From an uncultured Bacteroides sp. (GTDB lineage: Bacteria; Bacteroidota; Bacteroidia; Bacteroidales; Bacteroidaceae): 64,000 bases of DNA. Location of the stretch: contig NZ_OY762899.1 in assembly GCF_963666545.1 (NCBI RefSeq), positions 372,001 through 436,000 on the forward strand, written 5' to 3'. The notes under the pieces were generated by a model. That model was not told where the DNA came from. It saw only the letters and a program-made list of their open reading frames with translations, and did no database searches. Below are positions 55,565 to 64,000 of the stretch, piece after piece. Numbering within the stretch: the first letter of the stretch is position 1; the number at the start of each line of letters is the position of its first letter. Position numbers and translations under genes: made by a program.

Positions 55565-58500
55565 ATGGAATCAGTGATTATTACTTTGCCACATTTAAAT
55601 GATACTTTTCCAAACTTATCAGACGACCTAATAGAGAGAGAAGGATATATTGATGCCATCATCTCTGAATTAGAAGAGTATGATATGATATTTATTAATG
55701 GAAAAAGCGGATATGGTAAAACCACATTATTAGCTCAGTTCTGTAAAATGAATCCATATAAATGTATTTCACATTTTGTCAAACCTAGTATTCGAATGAC
55801 TTATAATCCTCAATGTGTAGAATATAATATATTGAATCAAATTTATTTTTATTGCTATGAAAAACAATTAGAAGATGCTATCCAAATAAATTTAGATAGC
55901 ATTGCATTACCATTTTTAAGAAAAATAAATAAGAATTTTAAGGAAGGAAATAAATTGTATTTTGTTCTTGATGGCTTTGCTGATATTTCTGACAACGATC
56001 TGGAATTATTAAAGCCTGTATTTTCTAATTTTCCATGGAAAAAAGCAAAATTTATATTTTCAGGTGATACAGAGAAACTTTTATCCATATTAGATTTAAA
56101 ATTAAATGTAAAATCATTAGGTGATTTGGTGAAATTTAGCCTTTTAGAAGCGACTTCTTTTTTTATGGACGTATCAGGAAATACGCAAGAAAATATGAAG
56201 AAAATTTTTAAAATATCTAATAATGGATTCCCTGCTAGATTATCTCATATAAAAAGGAAGTGCAAAGAACTAGGGAATATAGAAAATTTTCTAAATATAG
56301 ATATAGATAAAAATACTGATTTATTTAAATTTGACTGGAATAAATGTATAAAAGAAGAAGATAAAGAGGCTATAGATCTTATGTCTTTATTATCTTTTTC
56401 TGACATACAATTGACCTTACAAAAAATATCAATTATATTAGATTTTTCCATAGAAAAAACGCTTAAAATTAAAGATATACTAAATGCATTTATAGAAGAA
56501 AATAATGGTTTCATTGATTTTATATCTGAAGCACATAAAGAATTTGCCAAAAGTAGATTAGCTATTCACAAAGATTATATGTTAAATAAATTAATCGAAT
56601 ATTATGAAAAAAATCCGTTAGAAACTGATTCTATTTTTAATTTGCCAAATCTATATCAAAATGCAAGAGCTTGGGGACAACTGACATCCTTTTTGACTAT
56701 TGATATGTTTATTCAGATGGTAGAAAAGTCACAATCTATAGGAAATATAAAAAAACAGTTTGAATATGGCTATGATGCCTCAAAACATATCTCTGAGAAT
56801 AATTTTAACGGAGAATATCTAAGATTTGCTCTCCATAAATCGTCAATGAAAGAATTAGAGAAGGCTGAACTATGGGATAGTGAGGTTGAAGCTCGAATAG
56901 CTTTAGGGGAGTATGAGAGAGCTTATGCCTTAGCTCACAGCGTACTTTTAAAGGAAGATCAATTAAGATTATTTGCAGCAATAGCTAAACAAAGAAAAAA
57001 AAATAACTTACCTATAAATACTGAGCTCTTAGATATAATCAATAGTTTATATAAGCAGATAGATTTCTCTCAGGAAAAAGAGAAAGGTTTGGAAATTGCT
57101 CAACTTTTGATGTATACAAGTTTTGAACTTTCATTAGATTTGGTAGACAAATTAACAAATAACATGAACACTTCGGCTGATCAAATCTATGCATACTTTT
57201 CATTATTTGCATTGGAAGAAGGACAAAAAGATGAAGCATCAATCGGCAATTTTGATATAATAAGCTCAAAAATAAAGAATGACGAACTAAAAAAAATGAC
57301 AAATGTTTTAAAACTTTTATCATCTAAATATGATGCTAAATCTTTATTAGATCAAGTCGAAAAATTGAATTCAAATGCAAAGAAATTATTATTATTAAGG
57401 AATTGGATTGAAGAAAACAAGACACGAGATGACATATATGTGGTGATGACTTTTGCTCTTAATTTATTAATTAGTGATTCAGACAAAGATACTCCAAATG
57501 CGACAGTATTATCTGATATAGCCTCACCGCTTCCATATATTAAAGATAAAGATAAGGTTTATGAATTGATTAGATTATTAGATAGTCAAAAAGATATAAT
57601 TACAACTCCTACTTATGATTATGTCAAGTTACAATTATCAATAGCAGTTTCTCTTTCCAGATATCAAATGAATTTGGCTTCAGAACGTATATTTGATGTG
57701 TATTTATATATAGATGAAATTTCTGATTTATCGATAAAAACAGGCTGCCTAGCTTTGTTGTTATATGAGTTAACTCAAATAGATAAGGATGGAGAGATAG
57801 AATGTTGTATTACAAGTAATTCTACGCTTGAAAAAATATTAAAAGAAAAAATAGAAGAACTATTACATGAAACCGCTTATCATTTTAGAATGACAGAGTC
57901 TGTAATAGAAGTATTGATCTGTGATAGACCTATGTTTGTTAAGAATATAATATTATTATTAAATACTCAGGAACGGAGAAATAAGGCATACAAACTAGCA
58001 TTAATTAAATATATTAAAGAGAAAAAATTTGATAGTTTTGACTTTATTTTAATTAAAGAATTATATGATTCGATCACGATAGACAAAGAAAAAGAAAGCG
58101 TAATATTGGTACTTATAGATCGTTTCTGTTCTGAAAAAAATAGTGCTATTAATTATCTTACTCAGCTCAAAGTTTACTTTCCACAAATTTTATTTTTGTC
58201 CGTTTTAGAAGAGAGATGCCTTGCCTTTACCAAAATAATAAAGATTCTTTTGTTTGATGAACAAAATCAGCAAAACTGCATAGACAGTATAGTAAGTAAG
58301 CTTCATGAAGCATGGGATATAATCGATGTTCCATGGAGAAAAATTGAAATAGGATTTACTATTGCAAAGCATTTATCATCATCACTCAAAAACGAGGCTA
58401 TGGAATTCTTGGAACTTTCTACTAAACTCAAACAAGAAGAAAAGCTTTCGTCCTCTTCGGCAGTCAATACCTATATGTTAAGCACAAAGCTGTGTTTAAG

Positions 58501-60490
58501 GGCTTTTGGTGGATTAATTAAAGCAAAAGCTGACACTAAAGAACAATTGGGTTTTATTGACCAGATTATTGGTAATATCAATTCGTATGGAGAAGAATTA
58601 AAACTATGGAACAAAGTGGCCCTTCATTATTATTCGAGCGGGGAAAAAGACAAATTCGATTGTGTCTTGCGAGATTATATTTTAATTTTGATTCAAAGGC
58701 TTGATAAAAAAGATAAAGCTTTTTATGAACATATAGTGTTCCAAATATCACCAAGTATTTTTCTGTATAATCAAACGATGTTTAAAGACTTAATCATTGA
58801 AATGGATGATGATTTTAAAGATTCATGCATTAGTAATATTTATGATTATATTTGTACAAAATATTGTTATGAAGAAACACTAGAAGAACCTATTGATGGA
58901 TACGATTTGCGCTATGATGAATTTTTAGACATTATAAATCTAATGCAAATGGCAAATGAAGATTTATTATTATTTACTCTCGTTAGAAAAACAGCAAAAA
59001 GCTTAGATTACAATAAAGGTCGAAGTATTAGTTTTAATCAACGAAAAATATTGATTGATAAGATTCTAGCTACTATAAATTATAAGCTTCCGAATGCAAA
59101 ATGTATTGTTCATGATGGATATCTAATCGCATGTAAAGCTTCTTTGTTAAGTCTTGAACCTTATCAGAGTAAAAAGAAAGAATGGGATCTATTAATTGCT
59201 GAAGTTGATAATATACCAAATATTTCAGATAAAGCCTTTGTGTATATTTTGCTATCTTCAGAAATAAAAATGAATAAGAAAAGCCTAAAGGTTTCTTTAT
59301 TGGAAAAAGGATTTTCATTAACTAAAAGTATCTCGTCAAATTATGATAAATCTAACAGATTTGATGTTAGTTTGTCTGAATGGCTGAGCATTGACAAAAG
59401 CCTGTTTTCTCTGCATCTAAAAGCTGCATATGTTGAATTAATGCAAAATAAAGACGGAAGTTTAAATAATATCAAAAATCTAATTGATGTTGCGCAACAA
59501 AATGATAAAAAATTAGCCGAAGATTTGGTTGCTATGTTAGATAATGATCCCGCTAGAAGAAGATATAAAGCACCAATATTAGATAGGATTGATAAATATA
59601 ATAGAATTGAATTAGCAAAAAATAATTTAAAAAAAATTGAATCTTTAAGTACCGATGAAGTAGATTCATTATGTAATAAATGTATTATTCAATTAGAAAA
59701 TGGAGAAATCACATCAAGGCAGATAGATGAGACCTATCCTATTTTAGAAAAAATTTCTTCTTTACCTTTGTCTGACGCATATTCACTAGCATCTTATTTT
59801 ATTGAAAATGTAATAAAGAAGCAGGAAATCAATAAGTCTTATACAAACATATTAAAGTCAATATTTCAAGCAGCATGTCAAAACGTTAGATTAGTCGGTA
59901 TTTTATCTGTTGACACAATCTCTAAAATGAAGAAAATATATAATTTTGGAATAAATGGAAATGCGAATAATCCCATTATACGTTTTGGAGAAGTTGAAAA
60001 AGCTAAAAGCTTCATAAAACGTTGGGTTTACAATAATGTAAAGAAAGAATTGACAATTATTGATCCCTATTTTACTAAAAATGAATTGCAATGGTTGATG
60101 ATGATTAAAGAAGTTAATAAAGCTATTACGATAAATATTCTAACAAGTAAATTAAATGGTAATAATGATGATAATAATAAAGAAATATATCGTCTAGCGT
60201 GGAAAAAAGTATCAGCAGAAGAACCACCTTTAACTTCAATCAGTATTGTATGGAATTCTTCTGATAACAAATGTCCTTTTCATGATAGATGGTGGATTGC
60301 TGATGATGTAAATGCCGGAATTATGCTAAGTTCATTAAGTAGCCTAGGAAAGCGTGATACTCAAATTATAGAGATGAATGATGATTCAATTGATAACGTG
60401 GGAAATTTAATTAAAGACTACATTTATAAGAGAGTTAGGAATACTAATGGATTTAACTTAAAGTATGAGTCATTCGATCTGTCAGAATAG
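55565..60490 (+). CDS. Giant STAND-like NTPase with PLD-like C-terminus
   Basis: 1641 residues. N-terminal P-loop NTPase: Walker A GKSGYGKTT (46-54), Walker B YFVLDGFAD (132-140), then FIFSGD near 165 and a winged-helix-like region, as in STAND/NACHT ATPases. About 350-1450 is almost entirely helical, like a long repeat sensor. The C-terminus (about 1470-1630) resembles a phospholipase D-like domain: LTIIDPYFTKNELQWL, INILTSK and FHDRWWIAD with His1573. The gene is much more A+T-rich than its neighbours and sits behind a tRNA scar, so it is probably acquired. The layout suggests a single-gene antiphage defence protein; the domain names are by eye and the function is inferred. Confidence 0.7.
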   Translation: MESVIITLPHLNDTFPNLSDDLIEREGYIDAIISELEEYDMIFINGKSGYGKTTLLAQFCKMNPYKCISHFVKPSIRMTYNPQCVEYNILNQIYFYCYEKQLEDAIQINLDSIALPFLRKINKNFKEGNKLYFVLDGFADISDNDLELLKPVFSNFPWKKAKFIFSGDTEKLLSILDLKLNVKSLGDLVKFSLLEATSFFMDVSGNTQENMKKIFKISNNGFPARLSHIKRKCKELGNIENFLNIDIDKNTDLFKFDWNKCIKEEDKEAIDLMSLLSFSDIQLTLQKISIILDFSIEKTLKIKDILNAFIEENNGFIDFISEAHKEFAKSRLAIHKDYMLNKLIEYYEKNPLETDSIFNLPNLYQNARAWGQLTSFLTIDMFIQMVEKSQSIGNIKKQFEYGYDASKHISENNFNGEYLRFALHKSSMKELEKAELWDSEVEARIALGEYERAYALAHSVLLKEDQLRLFAAIAKQRKKNNLPINTELLDIINSLYKQIDFSQEKEKGLEIAQLLMYTSFELSLDLVDKLTNNMNTSADQIYAYFSLFALEEGQKDEASIGNFDIISSKIKNDELKKMTNVLKLLSSKYDAKSLLDQVEKLNSNAKKLLLLRNWIEENKTRDDIYVVMTFALNLLISDSDKDTPNATVLSDIASPLPYIKDKDKVYELIRLLDSQKDIITTPTYDYVKLQLSIAVSLSRYQMNLASERIFDVYLYIDEISDLSIKTGCLALLLYELTQIDKDGEIECCITSNSTLEKILKEKIEELLHETAYHFRMTESVIEVLICDRPMFVKNIILLLNTQERRNKAYKLALIKYIKEKKFDSFDFILIKELYDSITIDKEKESVILVLIDRFCSEKNSAINYLTQLKVYFPQILFLSVLEERCLAFTKIIKILLFDEQNQQNCIDSIVSKLHEAWDIIDVPWRKIEIGFTIAKHLSSSLKNEAMEFLELSTKLKQEEKLSSSSAVNTYMLSTKLCLRAFGGLIKAKADTKEQLGFIDQIIGNINSYGEELKLWNKVALHYYSSGEKDKFDCVLRDYILILIQRLDKKDKAFYEHIVFQISPSIFLYNQTMFKDLIIEMDDDFKDSCISNIYDYICTKYCYEETLEEPIDGYDLRYDEFLDIINLMQMANEDLLLFTLVRKTAKSLDYNKGRSISFNQRKILIDKILATINYKLPNAKCIVHDGYLIACKASLLSLEPYQSKKKEWDLLIAEVDNIPNISDKAFVYILLSSEIKMNKKSLKVSLLEKGFSLTKSISSNYDKSNRFDVSLSEWLSIDKSLFSLHLKAAYVELMQNKDGSLNNIKNLIDVAQQNDKKLAEDLVAMLDNDPARRRYKAPILDRIDKYNRIELAKNNLKKIESLSTDEVDSLCNKCIIQLENGEITSRQIDETYPILEKISSLPLSDAYSLASYFIENVIKKQEINKSYTNILKSIFQAACQNVRLVGILSVDTISKMKKIYNFGINGNANNPIIRFGEVEKAKSFIKRWVYNNVKKELTIIDPYFTKNELQWLMMIKEVNKAITINILTSKLNGNNDDNNKEIYRLAWKKVSAEEPPLTSISIVWNSSDNKCPFHDRWWIADDVNAGIMLSSLSSLGKRDTQIIEMNDDSIDNVGNLIKDYIYKRVRNTNGFNLKYESFDLSE

Positions 60491-60587
60491 CTATTCTTGA
60501 CACTGTCTACATATTTATATAAATAATAATCCATAATTTTGTCAAATATGATAAACAGGTCAATAGGGTCGATAAAATAACGGTTAA

Positions 60588-60621
60588 GATTATGGACATT
60601 AACACTAATGTTCATAATCTC
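60588..60621. terminator. Hairpin between the NTPase and lysis-cassette genes
   Basis: AGATTATGGACATTA pairs with TAATGTTCATAATCT (one G-U), between convergent stops at 60490 and 60612. Confidence 0.5.
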
Positions 60622-61154
60622 GTCTCCCTAATCAACTTCCACAATAATGCCAACCATCCCGTTTTTTTGTTTACCCAAACTACTAAAGCAACAATTCCAG
60701 CCAACCAAGCAATACCACCAGTCCAAATCAATGTATTTTGCCACCAGTTTAATTTCTTTTCCACAGGCACGGTAAAAACAGATTGCGAAACACTTTTCTT
60801 GCCAACATTGATAGTAGTTTGAGGTAAATACACAGTATCAGATTCAGTCTTAGCAGTAGTCAGCAGGTTACCCAGACTATCTAACGAGAACTGTAAGCTC
60901 ATGCGCTTAGAATGTTCTTCATCAAACCATTTGAGTACGACTTTCCCGTTCTTGTCGCATTCAAGCAATGCCCTGATTTTTGCGCTATCTTCGGGCAAAG
61001 CGTAAGGGATTAGCTTTTCAACCACAATAGAATCATATTTTGTTTCTGTACTAGTGGACGTTTGCTTTGCCGTTCTGCAAGAACACATTAAACTTATAAT
61101 CAATAACAGCAGTATACCTGTAAATAGTCTGCTGAACTTTATACACTTCTTCAT
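60612..61154 (-). CDS. Phage-type lipoprotein, last gene of lysis cassette
   Basis: 180 residues. Lipobox (SLMCSCRTAKQTS), a charged middle with ECDKNGKVVLKWFDEEHSKR, and a C-terminal membrane helix (WTGGIAWLAGIVALVVWV). A lipid anchor and a membrane helix in one small protein suggests a unimolecular spanin that joins both membranes during phage lysis; this is inference. It is downstream of the endolysin. Confidence 0.55.
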   Translation of the reverse strand: MKKCIKFSRLFTGILLLLIISLMCSCRTAKQTSTSTETKYDSIVVEKLIPYALPEDSAKIRALLECDKNGKVVLKWFDEEHSKRMSLQFSLDSLGNLLTTAKTESDTVYLPQTTINVGKKSVSQSVFTVPVEKKLNWWQNTLIWTGGIAWLAGIVALVVWVNKKTGWLALLWKLIRETRL

Positions 61155-61245
61155 CTTCTATTATTTTTTGATAAAATAAATACTCCAAATAACACCCGAT
61201 CATTTTAATACATATATTCGCATGTTATTTTTAAAGATTGATATC

Positions 61246-61386
61246 ATGAGTAAAAATGAAAAGACATCTAAGAAAGTAGCATCGAAAGCCGGAGAGATAC
61301 TCTCCAACCCATCGATGCCCAAGAATGCTAAGTCGGTCGCTGCTTCTGCGCTGACACAAGCTCCTGACAAGAAGAAAGGCAAATAG
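61246..61386 (+). CDS. Small conserved basic protein
   Basis: 46 residues: SKNEKTSKKVASKAGEILSN then PSMPKNAKSVAASALTQAPD and a lysine tail. It resembles small proteins of the same form in enterobacterial and phage DNA. It runs against the lysis cassette and overlaps the end of the 95-residue gene by 59 bp. Function unknown. Confidence 0.6.
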   Translation: MSKNEKTSKKVASKAGEILSNPSMPKNAKSVAASALTQAPDKKKGK

Positions 61387-61615
61387 AGTGCTTTATGCAA
61401 CACTTGGGAATAGTTATTATTCCGTTTGCCTGTTCCAAGGTATTATTAGTTTCCTCCGCATAGCTCCCTGATAACGAGATGAGCTTATCATCCTCATAAA
61501 TGACAAACCCTATACTTTTAACAAGAAGACTTTGCGGAGTGAAATTTTCCACATCGCTCCAACCTCCCGTAGCCCCGTAACTGTCTGTCCATATCACTAA
61601 CCGGATCTCTTTCAT
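61328..61615 (-). CDS. Uncharacterised lysis-cassette protein
   Basis: 95 residues. The first 73 or so (KEIRLVIWTDSYGATGGWSD, IGFVIYEDDKLISLSGSYAE, GIITIPKCCIK) resemble small phage proteins that usually end near this last motif, so the remainder is probably readthrough that overlaps the small plus-strand gene. The start is coupled to the endolysin stop (ATGA). Confidence 0.55.
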   Translation of the reverse strand: MKEIRLVIWTDSYGATGGWSDVENFTPQSLLVKSIGFVIYEDDKLISLSGSYAEETNNTLEQANGIITIPKCCIKHSICLSSCQELVSAQKQRPT

Positions 61616-62187
61616 ACGTATTTGAATGAATTAATCCGATTAAGCCAACCTGTTTTAAACCTGGCATTTGCAGGGCGGTTCCTGATAATGTCATCAATAT
61701 ACTTTTTACGGGCAGTTATGATCTGATTAAACAAAGCTTCCTGATTGGAGGAGTTGACAGCTTCCAGCGTTTTAAGCCCGACAGTTCCATCCGATTGAAC
61801 CTCTAATACTCTCTGAGGTATTGTAATGCCGTACGATCCGGAAGCCCACACCCAATCCACTAAGATATCAGCGATTGACTGATTGTTGATTTTGTCTGCC
61901 TGCCATCTGTCCCAGAAGATTGATTTAACGATATCCCGCCAATGAGGATATGAAATGTTCCTAAGTGATAATACCGTTGGTCTGGGATAACCTTTTTTTC
62001 TGCAATACATTTCATAAGTTGCCAGTGTAACACCTATCATGGTGGCACCTCCCGTATCAACAGGATCATTGGAGAACCCTGTTTTTTTAGCCCTCTCAAA
62101 TAGAGATTCGTTCAATTCCCCCACCTTGGCAATACACCCGGCTTCCCATCTTATTAAATGAGGGATGAGTTTTTCCACATTAGCCAT
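61612..62187 (-). CDS. GH108-type endolysin (N-acetylmuramidase)
   Basis: 191 residues from the ATG at 62187, which has a good AGGAAG site; the longer frame overlaps the holin gene. IRWEAG (catalytic Glu), DPVDTGGATMIGVTLATYEM and the peptidoglycan-binding part (LEVQSDGTVGLKTLEAVNSS) are family marks. It would cut the glycan chain of peptidoglycan. No signal peptide, so it needs the holin for export. Confidence 0.85.
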   Translation of the reverse strand: MANVEKLIPHLIRWEAGCIAKVGELNESLFERAKKTGFSNDPVDTGGATMIGVTLATYEMYCRKKGYPRPTVLSLRNISYPHWRDIVKSIFWDRWQADKINNQSIADILVDWVWASGSYGITIPQRVLEVQSDGTVGLKTLEAVNSSNQEALFNQIITARKKYIDDIIRNRPANARFKTGWLNRINSFKYV

Positions 62188-62434
62188 TTTCGCTTCCTTT
62201 CTTCTCTTTAAGACCGGCAACACCCGTAATAATAAGTGCCGCAAGTGTTATATACCCTACATTATTAACGATGCATAGAGGAAGAGCAATGTTCATTCCC
62301 TGGAAAGTAAACCATGCACCCGGTACAACGGCCGCAATTGTGGCCGCTGAATTTCTGATAATCTTTGCCACTCTTGGCGTTTCGGCCTTCCAACGACGTG
62401 GTAGATCTTTGATAAAAGCAATAATCTTTTTCAT
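62180..62434 (-). CDS. Holin-like membrane protein
   Basis: 84 residues with a basic N-terminus and two hydrophobic stretches (AATIAAVVPGAWFTFQGMNI; VGYITLAALIITGVAGL). Small two-helix proteins placed just before an endolysin are typical holins. Its end overlaps the endolysin start by 8 bp. Confidence 0.65.
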   Translation of the reverse strand: MKKIIAFIKDLPRRWKAETPRVAKIIRNSAATIAAVVPGAWFTFQGMNIALPLCIVNNVGYITLAALIITGVAGLKEKKGSENG

Positions 62435-62435
62435 C

Positions 62436-62687
62436 TCATAAATATTTTTGAATTAAATACATCAAGATAGGAAGTACGACGCTTGCAATGCCTATTGCTT
62501 TCCAAGACAGGACTTCAATCCTGGTAACCTTTCTCTCCAGTTCGGAGAATCTCTTAGCCATACCCTGTGCTCCAAGCGGGCTGCCTTCAAGTACTAGTTT
62601 GACTTCTGATAAATCCTTTCTCAGGTCATTCATACCTTCGGCCAATCTGTCCATCTTCTTTTCTAAGTTTTCCTCCTTCTCTCCCAT
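62436..62687 (-). CDS. Coiled-coil, single-helix lysis protein (XhlA-like)
   Basis: 83 residues: a charged coiled coil (about 5-55; MDRLAEGMNDLRKDLSEVKL) and one C-terminal membrane helix (AIGIASVVLPILMYLIQKYL), the layout of XhlA-type holin partners. It is the first gene of the lysis cassette; a TATATTTG box on the minus strand (62728-62721) precedes it. Confidence 0.6.
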   Translation of the reverse strand: MGEKEENLEKKMDRLAEGMNDLRKDLSEVKLVLEGSPLGAQGMAKRFSELERKVTRIEVLSWKAIGIASVVLPILMYLIQKYL

Positions 62688-62991
62688 TCTACAATCATTC
62701 TAATGTTATTTTTATATTGGCAAATATAGAAAGTAGGGAATTGTTGCATGTTGTCGTTTTAATACAAAGAGTTGTCATTTTAGCAAAAACAACTGATACA
62801 ACGCCTTACAGCAAATCCAGAAACAAAGTTAGGATAGATCACTGAGGGGTACCTTTTATATTTCAGTTGATACACGACATTACTTTGATTGTCGCAAAAA
62901 AGAAAAGAGAGCCATAATGCTCCACTGATTCAAATAAATTCAATACCATAAAAAAGATATAGACCACGATTATAAACACACAATAAAATTA

Positions 62992-62999
62992 TATATTTG
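62992..62999 (+). promoter_or_regulatory. -7 box of the PhzF-like gene
   Basis: TATATTTG overlaps the TTG at 62997, so that codon is not a start; the ATG at 63033 is used. Confidence 0.5.
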
Positions 63000-63032
63000 A
63001 GCTTCAAAATTCTTAATACAAATCACATAGAT

Positions 63033-63818
63033 ATGAAACAAAGAATATATCAGGTAGATGCTTTTACCAACAGGATCTTTGGTGGAAATCCTGCTGCAAT
63101 ATGCCCGTTAGGACAATGGCTTAGCGATGAAATTATGCAGAAAATAGCAATGGAAAACAACCTTGCTGAAACAGCTTTTTACGTTAAGAAAGGCGAGCAA
63201 TATGAAATCAGATGGTTTACACCTACTGTCGAGGTTGATTTATGCGGACACGCAACGCTTGCAAGTGCATTTGTTCTATTCAATTATGAAGACCATTTGG
63301 GGGATACAATCCATTTTCACTCACATAGAAGTGGCTCTCTGACTGTAACAAGGAATGATGAACATCTGACAATGAATTTCCCCCGTGATATATACGAAAG
63401 TATTGAACTGACTGAAAATATAACAGCAGGATTTAATATCAAGCCCCGTTTGGCATTCAAAGGTAAGACAGACTATTTACTAATATATGATACTGAGGAT
63501 GAAATAAAACATCTTTCCCCTAACTTAGAGATAATCTCAAAACTAGTGGGAAGAGGTGTTATTGTTTCGGCTAAAGGAGATAAAGTCGACTTCGTTTCAA
63601 GATTTTTTGCTCCCCAATCAGGGATAAATGAAGATCCGGTAACAGGCTCTGCCCATACTACCTTAACTCCTTTTTGGGCCAAGATTCTCAATAAAAAAGA
63701 GCTGACAGCCATACAGTTGTCTGAACGGACAGGTTTTTTGAATTGTAAATATCTGGATGATAGAGTTGAAATCAGTGGACAATGCAAATTGTATTTGTCT
63801 GGTGAAATAGAAATATGA
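63033..63818 (+). CDS. PhzF-family isomerase
   Basis: 261 residues from the ATG at 63033. YQVDAFTNRIFGGNPAAICP, the catalytic Glu in MENNLAETAFYVKKG and VDLCGHATLASAFV are the family motifs; DPVTGSAHTTLTPFWAKIL is the second half-domain. Members are isomerases related to diaminopimelate epimerase; few outside phenazine gene clusters have a known substrate. Confidence 0.88.
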   Translation: MKQRIYQVDAFTNRIFGGNPAAICPLGQWLSDEIMQKIAMENNLAETAFYVKKGEQYEIRWFTPTVEVDLCGHATLASAFVLFNYEDHLGDTIHFHSHRSGSLTVTRNDEHLTMNFPRDIYESIELTENITAGFNIKPRLAFKGKTDYLLIYDTEDEIKHLSPNLEIISKLVGRGVIVSAKGDKVDFVSRFFAPQSGINEDPVTGSAHTTLTPFWAKILNKKELTAIQLSERTGFLNCKYLDDRVEISGQCKLYLSGEIEI

Positions 63819-63861
63819 TTCATGAAGAGGTTTATCCAATCAGGAATTAAACGTGTATTTT

Positions 63862-63892
63862 TCTCTCCCGGCAATCTACGTGCCGAGAGAGA
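63862..63892. terminator. Terminator hairpin
   Basis: TCTCTCCCGGCA (63862-63873) pairs with TGCCGAGAGAGA (63881-63892) with one mismatch that is G-U in the minus-strand RNA. It lies between the convergent stops at 63818 and 63938. Confidence 0.6.
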
Positions 63893-63937
63893 TGCTATTT
63901 TTACTTATCCCTCCAGAAATCATTTATTAGTCTGATA

Positions 63938-64000
63938 TTATTCTTTACTATCAGTCGTTAGACTTGCTTTAATTTCTGTAAGTACAGCTTCAAACACAGT
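63938..64000 (-). CDS. Unidentified protein, C-terminal end only
   Basis: Twenty codons and a stop (TVFEAVLTEIKASLTTDSKE) run in from the right edge on the minus strand. Too short to identify. Confidence 0.45.
   Translation of the reverse strand, partial: TVFEAVLTEIKASLTTDSKE

Noticed and set aside
61200-61403. Minus-strand 67-codon frame opposite the 46-residue gene
   Set aside because: It is the shadow of the Lys/Ala-rich plus-strand frame, which has the more protein-like sequence.

Overview
The window is chromosomal DNA of a Bacteroides-type bacterium (Bacteroidota). The support is consistent: many promoters fit the Bacteroidota form (TTG, about 19 bp, TAnnTTTG), Shine-Dalgarno sequences are mostly weak, and the gene content is typical (DUF4876 lipoprotein with a TonB receptor, BamD-RpoZ-DUF4293 cluster, S16 with a long tail, carboxynorspermidine decarboxylase, a GH108-type endolysin).

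Layout. 1-3.8 kb: a surface lipoprotein (cut by the window edge) and its TonB-dependent receptor. 3.9-13.1 kb: MscS channel, aldo/keto reductase, protoporphyrinogen oxidase, POT-type peptide transporter, YbaK-type deacylase and UvrA. 13.2-23.0 kb: LysM/binding-protein fusion, beta-barrel protein, DUF4293, RpoZ, BamD, ACT protein with phenylacetate-CoA ligase, purine permease and UvrB. 23.1-27.8 kb: a candidate short RNA, a lipoprotein, a transglutaminase-like protein, an AlaX-like editing protein, a GT9 glycosyltransferase and Hsp20. 27.8-35.7 kb: a six-gene TolC/HlyD/ABC-2 export operon with a divergent AraC regulator and a broken small membrane gene. 35.7-39.8 kb: a BtuFCD/FecBCD-like ABC importer facing a corrin-ring methyltransferase. 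39.8-40.2 kb: four tRNA genes. 40.3-45.3 kb: nspC, a cobalamin riboswitch controlling a MetE-like protein, a CDF metal exporter and a split ThrE exporter. 45.5-51.5 kb: KDPG aldolase, KDG kinase, LacI regulator, altronate dehydratase and an NhaC antiporter; this is the lower uronate pathway, with two matching operators between the divergent promoters. 51.6-53.8 kb: S16, a Crp-like regulator and a small beta-barrel protein. 53.9-64 kb: accessory DNA with a decayed higB toxin gene, a tRNA-Gly 3' fragment that looks like an integration scar, a very A+T-rich 1641-residue STAND-like NTPase with a PLD-like C-terminus, a small phage-type lysis cassette, and a PhzF-like isomerase.

Two signals stand out. 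First, the 1641-residue protein behind the tRNA scar is built like a single-gene antiphage sensor/effector, and a perfect 9-3-9 palindrome covers its promoter. Second, there is a dispersed repeat family. One copy (7777-8063) is a clean MITE with perfect 18-bp terminal inverted repeats and a 10-bp target duplication. The copies carry internal arrays with an exact 22-bp period, and the same 22-bp phasing appears in two further intergenic arrays of different sequence. A third point of interest is the riboswitch-controlled MetE-like protein, which lacks most of the zinc ligands expected of a methionine synthase.
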